Shown: positions 1 through 9,645, counted from the stretch's first letter. The stretch is 64,000 nt of DNA from Bradyrhizobium roseum (GCF_030413175.1 NZ_CP129212.1:2294001-2358000); one strand, 5' to 3'. Made by a program: numbers and translations. The notes: a model not told the origin generated them from the sequence alone.

Positions 1-693
1 CCGAATGCGCGGGCCGCGCGAAAGCGGGTCTTCCGATTGGTCGTAGAATCCGAAAAGCCGGTATCCGTGACGGTGCAGATGATCGGATAGCGCGTCCAGT
101 GCCGTGTGGTAACTGCTGTCTGGATCGAGTGCAACCTCTGCCTTGACTATCCCGATCGAATGCGACGACAACATTCTTACGGCTCCTGCAAGGACTGAAA
201 TTTCATATCCCTCGGTATCGATCTTCATAATATCGATGGCATCTAGGGAGTTGTTCGTGCAGAAGCCGTCGACTGTGTCTATCTGGACTTCTTCGTGATA
301 AGGCAGCAACTGGTTCGATGATATTCTAGCCATCGATGGATGCACCGGATCCATCGCCAAACTTAGTTTTCCAGGCTTCTCGCCTAAGCCAAGGTGCAAC
401 ATCTTTACGCGAGAAGCGCCGACAAGATTGGCTTTCATCTTCTCAAAATTCGAAGAGCTCGGCTCAAATGCATAGATTGTTGATCGCGGAAACTGGTCGA
501 AAAATTCGAGTGCGGTAATGCCGATGTGTGCCCCGACGTCAAAGATGACCTGAGCATCCATTCCGAGGCGAGATCTCACATCATCAATGAAACTTGCGCC
601 AATCGAACTGACTGCGCGCCGTCTCGCGTTTCTAACCGCCCGGCCGATCGCTGAACGGGTTTCCGCAGGTATAAGGTATCTAATTAATTTCAC
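1..693 (-). CDS. FkbM-family methyltransferase (3' end outside window)
   Basis: SAM-dependent methyltransferase of the FkbM type (Methyltransf_21), probably O-methylating a sugar of the surface polysaccharide made by the neighbouring genes. About 231 residues are visible; the C-terminus runs off the left edge. The SAM-binding segment reads VIFDVGAHIGITALE, followed by an acidic FEPS turn, and the family hallmark KIDTEGYEISVLAGA lies further on. I chose a GTG start at 693 because an in-frame stop lies directly upstream (697-699) and the first ATG (561) would cut into the N-terminal helix before the SAM loop. It is the most distal gene of the minus-strand polysaccharide block. Base composition is GC-poorer than the genes beyond 7 kb. 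Family call is firm; the substrate is unknown. Confidence 0.85.
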   Translation of the reverse strand, partial: MKLIRYLIPAETRSAIGRAVRNARRRAVSSIGASFIDDVRSRLGMDAQVIFDVGAHIGITALEFFDQFPRSTIYAFEPSSSNFEKMKANLVGASRVKMLHLGLGEKPGKLSLAMDPVHPSMARISSNQLLPYHEEVQIDTVDGFCTNNSLDAIDIMKIDTEGYEISVLAGAVRMLSSHSIGIVKAEVALDPDSSYHTALDALSDHLHRHGYRLFGFYDQSEDPLSRGPRIR

Positions 694-826
694 GTTTCAT
701 CCGGCCGGTGGTCTGGTCACTTATGAAATTGCTTGTAGGCGCCGCTTAAGCGCAACTGCTAAAAGCTCAGCTGGACGAGAGTATTGATTTGTTTGGCTCA
801 TTATCAATCCTATTCCATAGGTCCTT

Positions 827-2014
827 CTATGGAAATCCTTTTGCAATCGCGGCTTGATACGCCAGCTCGATCTTTCCTGCGTTCAGCATTGGATCTAAGC
901 GCTTGACGCTAGAATCTTTGGCTGCCGAGCCAAGTCGAGAAAGCAGTTCGTGTTGCGTCAACAGCCGTTCGCAGCCTTCTGCGAGTGAGGCAACGTCCTC
1001 TGATTTGAACAGGAGGCCGGTCACGTTGTCTGAGATCAATTCAGGAATCCCACCCGTTGATGACGCGATGATTGGGCATCCCAAAATCATTGCTTCTGCG
1101 ACAGCATAAGAGAACATTTCGAATCGAGACGCCACAATCGTGAACAGATGTTGCTTTCTTAGACGGATCAATTCTTCTGAATTGACCAAGCCGAGGTAGT
1201 CTATCCTTGAGCGGCTTTCCGGGAGATACTTTTCTACAAACTGTTCGAAGGAATGAGAGACTTCTCCATCTGCGATCTTCCTTTCCGGGCCGACAAATGT
1301 CAGACGGAGCCTTGGGTGCTTCCTCGCCAGTCTTTGAAACGCTTTGAGTACCAAATCTGCCCCTTTTAAAAGATCGAAACGCCCGACGAATAGGATGCGG
1401 TCCTTGTCGCAAGCCGAAAGACACCATTCTGATCCGTCAGGGAGTGATCCCACGGGATTTGGTATCACTCTCGCGTCGTTGAGTGCCATTCCATAGTGGC
1501 GTCGGACGCCATCTAACCCGGCCATCGAGGGAGAGGTGACGACGGACGCTTGAGAAATGCCCAAACCTTCACGCTGGACTCGGCTGTCAAAACTGGCGTG
1601 CGACTTCGCGTCAAAAGTGCCCGTCAAAAACCACGGGCCGTGCAGCCGCACGACAACAGGAACAATGCGCGCGGATGAAAGAGCTGCACTCCAGCCAAAC
1701 GACTCTTCTATCTCCAGAACATCGATGCCAACATCGCTCTTGAGCTTCTGGAGCGCCGCTATCAATCTGTACTCGGTCAGATCGTTTTGAGCATGGCTGC
1801 GAAGTTTCGATCGGATCTGCCAGAATAGTCCTGGACTGAACTCCGATAGATTAACGGTGTAGCGATCATCTGTCGGGCCGCTTATTTGGTGCGTGAGAAC
1901 GTACACCTCGTGACCAAGTTGCCGTAAGGCGGGCGCGATTTGAGATGCGTAAGTAATGATGCCGTTGGCAGCGCCACCTTGAGGCCGTGAGGGAACAAAA
2001 AGGGCGATTTTCAT
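827..2014 (-). CDS. Glycosyltransferase family 4 (GT-B fold)
   Basis: Retaining GT-B glycosyltransferase, 395 aa, a normal length for family GT4. The N-terminal acceptor domain opens with MKIALFVPSRPQGG and a Gly-rich loop. The C-terminal nucleotide-sugar domain has the usual FVGRFDLLKGADLVLKAF segment and an E-x7-E-like stretch (EMFSYAVAEAMILGCPIIAS, then GGIPELI). It would add a sugar to the lipid-linked repeat unit on the cytoplasmic face of the inner membrane. Only six bases separate it from the upstream flippase gene, so the two are probably co-transcribed. Donor and acceptor cannot be read from sequence. Confidence 0.9.
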   Translation of the reverse strand: MKIALFVPSRPQGGAANGIITYASQIAPALRQLGHEVYVLTHQISGPTDDRYTVNLSEFSPGLFWQIRSKLRSHAQNDLTEYRLIAALQKLKSDVGIDVLEIEESFGWSAALSSARIVPVVVRLHGPWFLTGTFDAKSHASFDSRVQREGLGISQASVVTSPSMAGLDGVRRHYGMALNDARVIPNPVGSLPDGSEWCLSACDKDRILFVGRFDLLKGADLVLKAFQRLARKHPRLRLTFVGPERKIADGEVSHSFEQFVEKYLPESRSRIDYLGLVNSEELIRLRKQHLFTIVASRFEMFSYAVAEAMILGCPIIASSTGGIPELISDNVTGLLFKSEDVASLAEGCERLLTQHELLSRLGSAAKDSSVKRLDPMLNAGKIELAYQAAIAKGFP

Positions 2015-2020
2015 TGGCTT

Positions 2021-3400
2021 TCAGAACAACAGCAGTTGTCGCAGATCAGGCAGCGTATAAGGGCCAATAAGGTACGTGGCGATTTTGCCTGCCGCAAGTC
2101 CCAAGATTAGCGCAGGGAGCCACCTCAATTCTTTATAGGCGATGATCCATCGCTTTTGGTAGCCGAGGACTAGAATGGCAATCGACGGAATGGCCTTGCT
2201 AGCAACTCCTCCGAATATCGCGCCAATAGGTCCAGTCAGCCAGTATCCAATCATCATACAAACAACCAGTGAAGCTGCCTGCAACACGGAAATCCAGGCC
2301 ACTACATGCGCTTCGCCGATCGCAGCAAACGCTCCTCTTATGAGCAGAAATGGATAGAGGACCAAGCTTATGCTCAAAGCGCGCAGCATCTGGCTCGCAT
2401 CGTGATAGCGCGAGTCGTACAGGAAGTGGATGATGAGATCTGCCGCAGCAAAGAGAAACCCGCCTGATGCTGCCGAAGTTATTTCGATTGGAAATCGGAA
2501 GCGATAGTAGCGATCCGAGACATTCGCAGGCTCTTTCCGTGCCACTTCGCCTAGCACCGGCAATGCCATCATGCCGTTGAGCCGCTCAAGCAGGTTCTCG
2601 ATGGCATCCTTCAACGTTCTTGCCACGTAGTAGAGTCCTAGCATGGGGCCAGGAAGCAGAATGCCCAAAATGATGAAATCGCTTTGCGTTCCAATGAAGG
2701 TTGCAAAGGATGAAACATTGATCCATTTGCCGAAAGAGACAATCTCATTGACGTGATCACTCTCGTAGGAGAGCCGCATTCGTGGTCCAGGTATGATCGA
2801 ATGTGAGAGAATGACCCTGAGGACTCCTGCTAGTAAAGTTCCGCCCACGATAGCCCACACGCTGGGGTTGAAGTATGCCCAGGTAATCATCACTGGGATC
2901 GGCGCCAGCTTCGAGGTCAGGTCAAGAATAAAGATTGGCCGGAAGTTGAGGCGACGGACGCTGAGCGATATCGATGCAGATTCAATCCCGTTGAGGACGA
3001 TCCCGAAACCCAGAACGATGGTAATGATCGAGAACTGGGAGCCAGCGTAGACACTTTCCTGTGGTAAGAACTGTCGTACGCTTGGAAAGATCAGCACTGA
3101 GCAGATTGCTATCAATACGATCCAGAGTACCCCGCCACGAACGGCTTGAAACGTCCATGTGGAACGAAGGAAATGTTCGTCCTCTCCCCGTGGGCTTCGT
3201 ATGATGACCGCTCTGACGCCAAAATCACTGACGAGCTGCAGGCCGACAATCAGCGCCGTGGCGGCGGCGACCGTTCCAAAGGCTTCTGGAACGAGGAGTC
3301 GCGTCATGATCAGACTGGATAGAAATCTCGTTGTTATTTCGGCCGCGTAGGACGCTAAGGTCCATGTGCCGGCGCGAATGACCCGTTCGCGGAGCGTCAT
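2021..3400 (-). CDS. Wzx-like polysaccharide flippase
   Basis: Integral membrane protein of 459 aa from the oligosaccharide flippase group (MVF/MATE-like, Polysacc_synt_3 type). It starts with a short basic amphipathic segment (MTLRERVIRAGTWTL) and then shows about a dozen hydrophobic segments along the whole length, including the family-typical early stretch with TRLLVPEAFGTVA. Its expected role is to move the undecaprenyl-linked repeat unit across the inner membrane. It sits between the polymerase-like gene and a GT4 gene, the standard Wzx/Wzy arrangement. Which unit it carries is not visible. Confidence 0.87.
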   Translation of the reverse strand: MTLRERVIRAGTWTLASYAAEITTRFLSSLIMTRLLVPEAFGTVAAATALIVGLQLVSDFGVRAVIIRSPRGEDEHFLRSTWTFQAVRGGVLWIVLIAICSVLIFPSVRQFLPQESVYAGSQFSIITIVLGFGIVLNGIESASISLSVRRLNFRPIFILDLTSKLAPIPVMITWAYFNPSVWAIVGGTLLAGVLRVILSHSIIPGPRMRLSYESDHVNEIVSFGKWINVSSFATFIGTQSDFIILGILLPGPMLGLYYVARTLKDAIENLLERLNGMMALPVLGEVARKEPANVSDRYYRFRFPIEITSAASGGFLFAAADLIIHFLYDSRYHDASQMLRALSISLVLYPFLLIRGAFAAIGEAHVVAWISVLQAASLVVCMMIGYWLTGPIGAIFGGVASKAIPSIAILVLGYQKRWIIAYKELRWLPALILGLAAGKIATYLIGPYTLPDLRQLLLF

Positions 3401-3444
3401 TTCGTCAGCGTCGTCTGGTTGGCTTGCGTCATGAGTAGCGCGGC

Positions 3445-4932
3445 TTATTTTTCCGACATGTCCGGTGAATCTCGTAGCGAACGTATTCCGCCTGCGGCGG
3501 CAAGGTCGTTACCAAATTGCGGACGAATTGATGTTTGGTGTCGTGAACCGTTTGATGAATTCCGTACAAAACTTGGACGGCCGGTACCTCGCTCTGATAA
3601 GCCTAGAAGCGCTCCCGCCATCAGCCAAGTGAGAGGTAGGAGGCCCGCATTAGGTAGCAGATCGACAACGTTGATTGCCAGAAGTAGCGTGAGTGTTGCA
3701 ATGTAGAGCTGAACGTTTGGTTCTGCCGTTTTGTAAGTCCGCGCGCTACGGAGAACGCACAGACTGAGCAAGCCAAATTCGGCGAGAAATCCTACAAATC
3801 CGAACTGTCCGAGATCGATGATCCAACGACCGTCGGTAACGCTGAGATCCTTTCCGGTTTCTGGATCGTAAATGCGGCTTCGTCCAAACCGTCCCCAGCC
3901 GAACATCGGTCGTTCGAGCGCACGCGCAAGCAACTGGTCTTCATTGTCCAATCTGAACTGCAGCGAGTCTGCGCGCTCTGTGTCGATAGAACGAGCGAGT
4001 TGTACGATCGCAGTCGTCGGCATCAAGCCAAGAAATCGCAACATCGGGTATCCCAGAGAAATCACAACCAGGATGCAGGCCACCGTCATCAATGTTCTCG
4101 AGCGAGCAAAAAGGATCAAGATGGATCCAAAGCTAGCGTAGATGAGCGCGCCGAGACTCTTGCAGACAAGCAACACGGCCCCGAGGTAGATCGTCACTAC
4201 CGACCAGGGTGGCGTCGCGGGATTGCGCGTTCGCCAAAGTGCTGCTGCGGATAGCAAACTCGCCATCAGAAAGAACGCCGCAAGGAGACCGTGCCCCATG
4301 AAGGCCATCGGACGGAATCCACCTTCCCTCAATGTCTGTACGAATTCCGACGGGTAATACCCGTAAACCCAGAAATGCAATTGTGGGCTGAACCGTATCT
4401 CGAAAAGAAGAAGAAGCGAATAAAGCCCGCCTGACACAGCGAGTGCCTGAAGCATAGCGTGCAGGTCGTCTTCCGATCTTAGAAATTTTCGACCTAAGAA
4501 AAACGGAATCAGAAAAACTAGCGCTGCCTGGGCAGCGGAAAGGGCATCGTAGAGACCCACCCCGGGTAAGAATCGATATCCGATGATGATATTGTCGCCG
4601 TTAAATTGGGACGTAACCACCGGCCCCAAAACGTACATTAGGAGGAAAATCTCGACCAAACCAAACCTTGTTGGTGTCGATGTCCGCTTCTTGGGCGGAA
4701 AAAAGATGCATGCGGCGAGCGCGCTAAAGCCGACGATCGATGGCTTGTCGATCGCGGGAATCATGGAGAGCTTGATTCCAGTTCCCGCCGGGAGAAAGAG
4801 TTGGCCGGAAATCACGCTCCATATCAATCCGCGACCAAGAGTCTTGGATCGAGCAACGATGACAAGCGTGATAATTGGCCAAGACAACAGCGCGATGAGC
4901 GCGGCGAGGCTCTGTGGTCCATCCAGTTGCAA
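3445..4932 (-). CDS. O-antigen polymerase/ligase-like membrane protein (Wzy/WaaL type)
   Basis: Hydrophobic protein of 495 aa with roughly ten to twelve predicted membrane segments and a longer polar loop in the second half (around residues 290-370), the layout of Wzy polymerases and WaaL ligases. The start is a TTG at 4932, supported by a good TGAGGA ribosome site about eight bases upstream; there is no ATG in a better place. The tail is polar and Ser/Arg-rich. Between the flippase and a glycosyltransferase gene, its likely job is polymerising the exported repeat unit in the periplasm. Wzy and WaaL cannot be told apart by eye; sequence conservation in this group is low. Confidence 0.75.
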   Translation of the reverse strand: MQLDGPQSLAALIALLSWPIITLVIVARSKTLGRGLIWSVISGQLFLPAGTGIKLSMIPAIDKPSIVGFSALAACIFFPPKKRTSTPTRFGLVEIFLLMYVLGPVVTSQFNGDNIIIGYRFLPGVGLYDALSAAQAALVFLIPFFLGRKFLRSEDDLHAMLQALAVSGGLYSLLLLFEIRFSPQLHFWVYGYYPSEFVQTLREGGFRPMAFMGHGLLAAFFLMASLLSAAALWRTRNPATPPWSVVTIYLGAVLLVCKSLGALIYASFGSILILFARSRTLMTVACILVVISLGYPMLRFLGLMPTTAIVQLARSIDTERADSLQFRLDNEDQLLARALERPMFGWGRFGRSRIYDPETGKDLSVTDGRWIIDLGQFGFVGFLAEFGLLSLCVLRSARTYKTAEPNVQLYIATLTLLLAINVVDLLPNAGLLPLTWLMAGALLGLSERGTGRPSFVRNSSNGSRHQTSIRPQFGNDLAAAGGIRSLRDSPDMSEK

Positions 4933-4996
4933 GTAAGATCCTCAATAAGCCATCTTCCAAAGTGACTCCGGGCACCGCTCTCTGTTATCGTCTGAC

Positions 4997-5974
4997 TTAA
5001 TACAAGATTGCTCGTCTCTTGAAATCATCAGCCCGTCTCTGTCGAGCGACCCTAAGCATTCTCTTGTATAGTCGGTCCGGCAAAGAAGCGTTTGCTGTAA
5101 GCGGAATGTATTTTTCGATCAGCTCTCGGCGATCGTTAGGCAGCTTCGCGAGGTACGTTTTTGCCCAATGCAGTCCTTCACGGTAGAAGGAGTGGTGGTA
5201 ATGCAGAATCTTCACTTCTGACATGGGAAGGATGTCTGCGTTGTCTTTGGAGAGCGTGTTGATGTTGAAGTTCAGTCTGGGGTCGAACTGAGAATGCCGT
5301 AGGCCAAGCTTCTGGACAGCGAGAGAGATGGAAACTTGATCCTGATGATAAACCCCCGCCTCTCGCGATCCTATGCTGTTTGTGAGCAGTTTCCTAATTA
5401 TATCGTAGTGAACGGAGCCGAGCCTTGTCTCCGTGGCATAGGAATAGATCCCGGTCTGCCAGTAGGCTCGGATACGTCGTCCCTCTGGGAACGAATTGAT
5501 CTCTGGAAAGCTACCGAAGTCGATTCCGATCAGATCACATAGCTTCAGCCAGTAGGGTGCGTTCTTGTCTGATCCGTCTGACCCAAGGTATCCCTCGCCA
5601 GCACGGGCAATGAACTGGGTGCCTTGAGCTGGACAGAGGTCGTCGAGCGACTGCAGCACCACCATGTCGCCATCCATCCAGGTAATATTAGATGTGGACA
5701 CGCGACCTTCGAGTTGCGACATGACGCAGCTTTTGTTGGCGTTATTCCACCAGGCGAGTTCCAAATTGAAACGGCCGTCAATAAACTCGACCTGAAGGCG
5801 TTTGAACTCTTGCAAGGTTCGAGAGGCGATCTTCGGTCCTCGTCGGGGCTTCACAGCGATGATATCCGTTTTGGCATACGGTCCGCCAAAGGCACGAATA
5901 GATTCGGCGAGCATCAAGACTTCCGCTTCCAGCGGTCCGGATTCGACGCACGTCACGATTGTAGTATTTGTCAT
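4997..5974 (-). CDS. Probable GT-A type glycosyltransferase
   Basis: Soluble protein of 325 aa that looks like a GT-A fold glycosyltransferase. It opens with a beta strand (TTIVTCV), and a DGD metal-binding-like motif sits at residues 101-103 after a hydrophobic strand (ITWMDGDMVVL). Later segments read YWQTGIYSYA and ILHYHHSFYREGLHW, the latter rich in histidine, as in the C-terminal metal-binding part of GT8-like enzymes. I could not assign a CAZy family with certainty. It belongs to the same minus-strand run as the Wzx and Wzy genes and shares their lower GC content. Confidence 0.65.
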   Translation of the reverse strand: MTNTTIVTCVESGPLEAEVLMLAESIRAFGGPYAKTDIIAVKPRRGPKIASRTLQEFKRLQVEFIDGRFNLELAWWNNANKSCVMSQLEGRVSTSNITWMDGDMVVLQSLDDLCPAQGTQFIARAGEGYLGSDGSDKNAPYWLKLCDLIGIDFGSFPEINSFPEGRRIRAYWQTGIYSYATETRLGSVHYDIIRKLLTNSIGSREAGVYHQDQVSISLAVQKLGLRHSQFDPRLNFNINTLSKDNADILPMSEVKILHYHHSFYREGLHWAKTYLAKLPNDRRELIEKYIPLTANASLPDRLYKRMLRVARQRRADDFKRRAILY

Positions 5975-6009
5975 TCTTGTTGCTATCTTTTCGTGAGAAA
6001 CGATTCAAT

Positions 6010-7275
6010 CTAGGGAAATTGCTTAGACAGGAACACACTGCTCCAATCGTTGATATGCCTGCGGTCGCGAAAAAGCTTCGAGAGCATTCGGTCGACCGCA
6101 GCAGGATAGCTGAAGGATCGGTCGAAGAATTGACCGGAGAGAGCGTCGGTCGCGGATCGCAGTTGTTCGTACCGGGACGAATCGGTCGCAAGCCGTCCAA
6201 GCTGCTCCGCATAGCTATCCCTGTTGTTCGTCTCGGCCTCCGCGATTGCTGGGCCTAGCACGTCCAGTGCATTGGTGACCCGGCTGGCAACGATAGGAAG
6301 CCGGGTGATGACGGCCTCTGCGCAGACCTGTGGCATTCCTTCCGGGAACGCGCCCGTCGTAGGCACGATAACCGCGTGACAGGACGAATATAATTTCAGT
6401 AGCTCCTCGCGCTTCAGGTGGCCGTGCGTGATGATTCTGCTTTCCAGCCCTTTCCGGCGGATCATGTCGCGCAACAGAGCGAGTGCTGGCCCTTCGCCGC
6501 AGACATGGAAGATGATTGGAGTTGAGCATTTGGTTGCCAGGATTTCCGATATCTCAACGAGGTCGAGCACTCCCTTGCTGACCTCGGCGCGGCCGACGAA
6601 CGCAACCTGGAACGGTCCACCTTGGTATCCCGGTGCAACGAAGAATCCGTCGCGGTTGAACTGGCATCGATACTGGAAGAACGGAATTCGCTGACGCGCT
6701 TCGGAAAGAACCTGCCTTTCGCACTCCGGAGACACGCCGATCGCGCCGGCGGCGAACCATCGAAAAAACTGTGCGTTGAGCCACCGAACGACGCGGCCCG
6801 ACAGCCCGGTTGGCGGAAAGCCCTGCGGCCAAAGGACGTTGTGCAGGTTTACGACCACCGGAATGCCGATCAGCCTGAAGATTGACAGAGCAAAGTAGTG
6901 CGATGTGCTGGAATCGATGAACGCGACGTCGGCGCGAAAGCGCCGCGCGCGGTAGGCCAGGTAGAGGGCGTATCGAAGTTGGAGCAGGTGGAAGCCGAGT
7001 CCGGAATGCGGGCTTTGCCGGTTCGATTTTTGCCGGTTCTCGGCCTGGATCGGTCCATCCTGAACGGTGTCGGCGCGCGGGTGGGAAGAGATGGCGAGCA
7101 GGGGGGTCGCCACAGCTTTGCAGTAGTTGAATAGCTGCTCGGAGAAGGCGAGGCTCGTCGTCGCTGCGGCCCCCCGGAGCAGGCTTTCGCGATGCGCTCC
7201 GACGATGTCGCCTGGTCCCAAGGCCGCGAAAATTCGGACTGGCCGGAGATTACTTTGCTGTCGTTGCAAGATCAA
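6010..7275 (-). CDS. Glycosyltransferase family 4
   Basis: GT-B glycosyltransferase of about 421 aa. The C-terminal half has the donor-site features of GT4: VAFVGRAEVSKGVLDLVEI, VCGEGPALALL, and GAFPEGMPQVCAEAVITRLPIVAS as the E-x7-E region. The N-terminal half has VVVNLHNVLWPQG, an acceptor-domain signature. The first codon is TTG (7275) with only a weak ribosome site; other TTG codons within the first 20 residues are possible, so the N-terminus is uncertain by up to 20 residues. The gene straddles the point where base composition rises towards the rest of the window. Confidence 0.83.
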   Translation of the reverse strand: MILQRQQSNLRPVRIFAALGPGDIVGAHRESLLRGAAATTSLAFSEQLFNYCKAVATPLLAISSHPRADTVQDGPIQAENRQKSNRQSPHSGLGFHLLQLRYALYLAYRARRFRADVAFIDSSTSHYFALSIFRLIGIPVVVNLHNVLWPQGFPPTGLSGRVVRWLNAQFFRWFAAGAIGVSPECERQVLSEARQRIPFFQYRCQFNRDGFFVAPGYQGGPFQVAFVGRAEVSKGVLDLVEISEILATKCSTPIIFHVCGEGPALALLRDMIRRKGLESRIITHGHLKREELLKLYSSCHAVIVPTTGAFPEGMPQVCAEAVITRLPIVASRVTNALDVLGPAIAEAETNNRDSYAEQLGRLATDSSRYEQLRSATDALSGQFFDRSFSYPAAVDRMLSKLFRDRRHINDWSSVFLSKQFP

Positions 7276-7355
7276 AACCCGCGATCGTTATGTTAAAAGT
7301 TGCCTTCCAGGCGGATGCGCCCCTTCATGGTCTCGTGCTGGCGGGCTCGGACCTC

Positions 7356-8345
7356 TCATTTGTACTCGATGATTTTCGTTTTCATTCCCGTGCGTGCATC
7401 GACTGCAAATTTCATCTGCCCGAAGGCCTCGGCAAACCGTGCCAGCACCTCAAAGAACGCGAGCTTCACCCGGTCACTTCCCGCGCCCGGCTGCCGCGGG
7501 ATACGGCGCAGCAGCTGCACCGGATAGATCAGCAATATTGCAAGACCGGGCGGACCTAACAACACGGTGCCGGCGCAAGCGAGCAGGGGAATTCCAATGC
7601 CCCAGATCAGCGCCCGCCGGCTCTCCCAAACCCACAGCCGTTCCGGCGGTGCGCCATGGACATGGCGCCCCATCGCAAAGGCGTAGCCGCTGCGAACGTT
7701 GCGGCGCCACCATTGGCCGAGCCGCGTCATCGCGGCGTCATGCAGCGTCATTTCCTCATCGATCCGCCAGATCGACCATCCGGCCGCGCGCAGCCGCACG
7801 CACAGTTCCGGTTCTTCGCCGGCGATGAAGTCCTCGCGGTAGCCGCCGACGCCATGCAGCGCGGCGGCCCGCATCATCACGTCGCCGCCGCAGGACCGTA
7901 CTGGCCCGGGCGGTACATTCCATTCCGCATCGCAGATCCGATTGTAAATCGAGTGCTCGGGATGACGCTCGCGCCGCCGGCCGAAAGTGGCGCAAGCCTC
8001 GGGGTGTCGATCGAGGAACGCCATGGCACGCCCGGGCCAGTGCCGCATCAGTTCGCAATCGCCGTCGACAAATTGCACGTACGCCAGATCGGGCCGCAGT
8101 TCCATCAGCCGGCGAAAGCCGGCATTGCGTGCCCGCGCGGCGGTGAAGCCGTTCTTCAGGTCCAGTTCGACGACGTCGACACCGCGGCTCTTCGCCCAGG
8201 CGACCGAGCCGTCGGTCGAGCCGGAATCGACATACACGATGGCGTCGGCGCCCGGCGCGGAGGTCAGGCATTGCTGGAGGCGCTCGCCTTCATTGCGGCC
8301 GATCGCCACCACGCCGTAAGGGGAGGGCGTTTCAGCCGGCGTCAC
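7356..8345 (-). CDS. Glycosyltransferase family 2
   Basis: Inverting GT2 enzyme, 329 aa from the chosen GTG at 8345. The GT-A core begins at once: VVAIGRNEGERL, then YVDSGSTDGS, and the metal site DGD at about residues 94-96 (QFVDGDCEL), followed by AGEEPELCVRLRAAGW. One or two hydrophobic segments after residue 240 probably tether it to the membrane. The open frame continues to an ATG at 8426, but that extension lies wholly inside the acetyltransferase gene and is Ser/Arg-rich with no fold; the GTG start leaves a 14-base overlap and has an AGGT-containing upstream site. Confidence 0.86.
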   Translation of the reverse strand: MTPAETPSPYGVVAIGRNEGERLQQCLTSAPGADAIVYVDSGSTDGSVAWAKSRGVDVVELDLKNGFTAARARNAGFRRLMELRPDLAYVQFVDGDCELMRHWPGRAMAFLDRHPEACATFGRRRERHPEHSIYNRICDAEWNVPPGPVRSCGGDVMMRAAALHGVGGYREDFIAGEEPELCVRLRAAGWSIWRIDEEMTLHDAAMTRLGQWWRRNVRSGYAFAMGRHVHGAPPERLWVWESRRALIWGIGIPLLACAGTVLLGPPGLAILLIYPVQLLRRIPRQPGAGSDRVKLAFFEVLARFAEAFGQMKFAVDARTGMKTKIIEYK

Positions 8346-8868
8346 GGGTGGGACCTGCTTCCGATGGCTGGCGGCGCGGCTTGACGATGGCGGGCACGCC
8401 GATCGCGATGCTGTTTTCCGGAACATCCTCGATCACGACCGCGTTGGCGCCGATGATCGAATTGTCGCCGATCCGGATCGGACCCAGCACCTTGGCGCCC
8501 GCACCGATGTCGACATTGTTTCCGATCACGGGCGCGGCCGGCTCCTCGACCCGCCGCAGCCCGACGACCACGCCGTTGCGGATCCGGCAATTGTCGCCGA
8601 AGCGGGCATAGCCGCTGACGATGATGCCGCCGAAATGATCGATGACGAAGTTGCGGCCCACGGTCGCTTCGCAGGGCAGCTCGATGCCGGTGACGATCTG
8701 AATGATCTTGTAGAGCACCTTGTAGATCAGCGACAACAGCTTCCGCAGCAGGGCCGGGCGCACGCCGTAGCGCCAGCGGCCGAACCGATAGATCACCATG
8801 GCCCAAAAGCCCTGCGCGCCGGCGTCGCGGCCATGGGCGTTGAAATCGGCTCGGATATTTTCAAACAT
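8332..8868 (-). CDS. Serine O-acetyltransferase-like LbH acetyltransferase
   Basis: Acetyl-CoA-dependent acyltransferase of 178 aa with a left-handed beta-helix. Hexapeptide turns run from about residue 85 to 165 (VIDHFGGIIVSG, CRIRNGVVVGL, VIGNNVDIGAGAKVLG, IGDNSIIGANAVV). The family resembles CysE, but the N-terminus is much shorter than the CysE helical domain and the gene sits among glycosyltransferases, so acetylation of a polysaccharide sugar is more likely than cysteine synthesis. It overlaps the downstream GT2 gene. A paralogue lies about 850 bases upstream. Confidence 0.85.
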   Translation of the reverse strand: MFENIRADFNAHGRDAGAQGFWAMVIYRFGRWRYGVRPALLRKLLSLIYKVLYKIIQIVTGIELPCEATVGRNFVIDHFGGIIVSGYARFGDNCRIRNGVVVGLRRVEEPAAPVIGNNVDIGAGAKVLGPIRIGDNSIIGANAVVIEDVPENSIAIGVPAIVKPRRQPSEAGPTRDAG

Positions 8869-8919
8869 TTCGATGCGGTTCCGCCGGCCGGCTTCCGGCT
8901 GTGGGTTTGCTGTGCTGGT

Positions 8920-9645
8920 TCAATGCGGCCCGCCGCTGATCAGCCCATGGCGCCAGAGTTCGTCGCGCGTCGATCGGATGGCGGAAATAAACGGCAGGCG
9001 TCCGAACCCGGTGGGCTTTCCGAGCGAACTTTCAGAACCGCGCTGGATCGATAGCCGGGGAGACGATATCAGGAATTTGAGGTCCGGGTTTTGTTGTCGA
9101 AACAACGTGAACGCTCCGTCGATATACATCCTGCCGCCCAGCGGGTGTCCGGCCGGCCGCTCGGTTACGGACTCGAGAAATCGCGCGAGCCTGGCAATGG
9201 CTCTGACCCTCACGGCGTAACAGTGAGCCCAGTAGAATGCACCTGAATAGGCGACAAAGCCATTCTCGGCGGGCGGAGGATGCCGCAGGGAATGGCCAAG
9301 ATAGAGGATGTCCCAGTCGAGCGTCCGGATGGTCTCGGCGATTTCGGATCCGCGGGAGCCGATCGCCGTTCTGAAGATGGCGTCATCTTCCAGCACCAGG
9401 ACCGATTCCAGGCCGTCGGCTTCCGCCCTGCGAATGATATCGAGATGGCTGAGGAAGTTTCCGTAGACGCCCCGCGACGGAAATCCGTTGGCATCCTCCG
9501 GCTTCGGTGCGTCCGGAATATTGGCCCGCTCGATCGGAAAGCCAAATCGTGACAGTTCCTGGCGGAGAGACTCATACCTGTCGCGGCGTTCTGCCAGGTG
9601 AATGATCTCGACGCGGCTGAAGGCTTCAAAGATCGATTTGGCCAT
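8920..9645 (-). CDS. Glycosyltransferase family 25 (LPS-type)
   Basis: Family GT25 enzyme, 241 aa. It has the N-terminal signature VEIIHLAERRDRYESL, the GNFLSHLDIIRRA segment, and the EDD metal motif at residues 86-88 (VLVLEDDAI), followed by DILYLGH and a YWAHCYAVRV stretch. GT25 members typically transfer galactose or related sugars in lipooligosaccharide and exopolysaccharide synthesis. It lies between two acetyltransferase genes in the same orientation. No membrane segment or signal is seen, so it is presumably cytoplasmic. Confidence 0.9.
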   Translation of the reverse strand: MAKSIFEAFSRVEIIHLAERRDRYESLRQELSRFGFPIERANIPDAPKPEDANGFPSRGVYGNFLSHLDIIRRAEADGLESVLVLEDDAIFRTAIGSRGSEIAETIRTLDWDILYLGHSLRHPPPAENGFVAYSGAFYWAHCYAVRVRAIARLARFLESVTERPAGHPLGGRMYIDGAFTLFRQQNPDLKFLISSPRLSIQRGSESSLGKPTGFGRLPFISAIRSTRDELWRHGLISGGPH

